DNA from: Verrucomicrobiota bacterium
GTDB taxonomy: Bacteria; Verrucomicrobiota; Verrucomicrobiia; Opitutales; Opitutaceae
Assembly (NCBI GenBank): GCA_030832235.1
Contig: JAURJO010000014.1
Span: 1-5,837, forward strand
Length of the DNA: 5,837 bases
Direction of reading: 5' to 3'
The position numbers and the translations under genes are program-made. Below are positions 5,740-5,837 of the stretch, in pieces. Below the pieces are notes generated by a model. The model was not told where the DNA came from. It saw only the letters and a program-made list of their open reading frames with translations, and did not search any database. Position 1 is the stretch's first letter, and each line of letters begins with the position of its first letter.

Positions 5740-5837
5740 TCAGAAGCGCCGCGCCACCGTGACGCCGACCTGCCGCGGATCGGCGCGGCTCTCGTAGCGG
5801 GCCTCGGCGTAATCAGGGTCCGCATTCCCGAAGAAGA
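5740..5837 (-). CDS. C-terminal fragment of a probable outer-membrane beta-barrel protein (TonB-dependent receptor-like)
   Basis: Only the last 31 codons and the TGA stop (5740-5742) are in the window; the gene continues off the right edge. The translated end is FFGNADPDYAEARYE, then SRADPRQVGVTVARRF. It ends in an alternating-residue strand with a terminal phenylalanine, the signal recognised by the BAM complex in outer-membrane barrels. The short turn followed by PRQVGVTVARRF resembles the ending of TonB-dependent receptors, where a final strand such as PRxxxxSLxxRF is usual. A receptor is the best guess, but other barrel proteins would end alike. It is followed by 52 bases and then the pRiA4b ORF-3-like gene on the same strand. 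Those 52 bases contain a CCGGC/GCCGG stem (5710-5714 with 5724-5728) without a T-run. Confidence 0.65.
   Translation of the reverse strand, partial: FFGNADPDYAEARYESRADPRQVGVTVARRF

Noticed and set aside
5688..5825. Upstream extension of the pRiA4b ORF-3-like frame to an ATG at 5825
   Set aside because: The added 46 residues are arginine/alanine-rich, lack family similarity and overlap the beta-barrel tail in another frame. The ATG at 5687 has a GGAAGG sequence 11 bases upstream.

Overview
The window is GC-rich bacterial chromosome, gene-dense and without RNA genes, insertion sequences or CRISPR arrays that I can see. Several features together suggest Verrucomicrobiota, perhaps an Opitutaceae-like lineage: a secreted DUF1080 protein, an exported FKBP isomerase, a short tail that looks like a TonB-dependent receptor, almost no Shine-Dalgarno sequences, and a short degenerate ATCSGT-type repeat between genes. 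This placement is an inference from gene content and style, not from a marker gene.

Layout: (1) Positions 1-126 are non-coding as far as I can tell and contain two small hairpins. (2) Positions 127-2483 carry three minus-strand genes in the order FKBP-type peptidyl-prolyl isomerase (GTG start at 2483), DUF1080 / 3-keto-disaccharide hydrolase-like protein, and a membrane protein ending in a DCC (DUF393) thiol-disulfide oxidoreductase domain. Gaps are 22 and 49 bases, so they are probably one transcript. All three products are predicted to be exported or in the membrane. (3) Positions 2484-2544 are a 61-base divergent promoter region with three 9-base repeat units and an inverted repeat. (4) Positions 2545-3516, plus strand, encode a complete CtBP-like D-2-hydroxyacid dehydrogenase. 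(5) Positions 3585-5063, plus strand, encode the most unusual product: an N-terminal Rossmann-like domain resembling SLOG nucleotide-sensor domains, joined to a four-helix membrane region resembling SLATT-type effectors. (6) A 16-base perfect palindrome separates this gene from a convergent minus-strand pRiA4b ORF-3-like gene (5091-5687). (7) The right edge holds the last 31 codons of a minus-strand gene that looks like an outer-membrane beta-barrel protein, probably a TonB-dependent receptor.

How they may work together: the minus-strand cluster reads as an envelope or carbohydrate-processing group (folding helper, sugar-active protein, redox membrane protein). The dehydrogenase is a cytosolic enzyme divergent from it. 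The SLOG-like/membrane gene seems to be a stand-alone unit with its own candidate promoter, and is the best candidate here for an undescribed signalling or defence protein.
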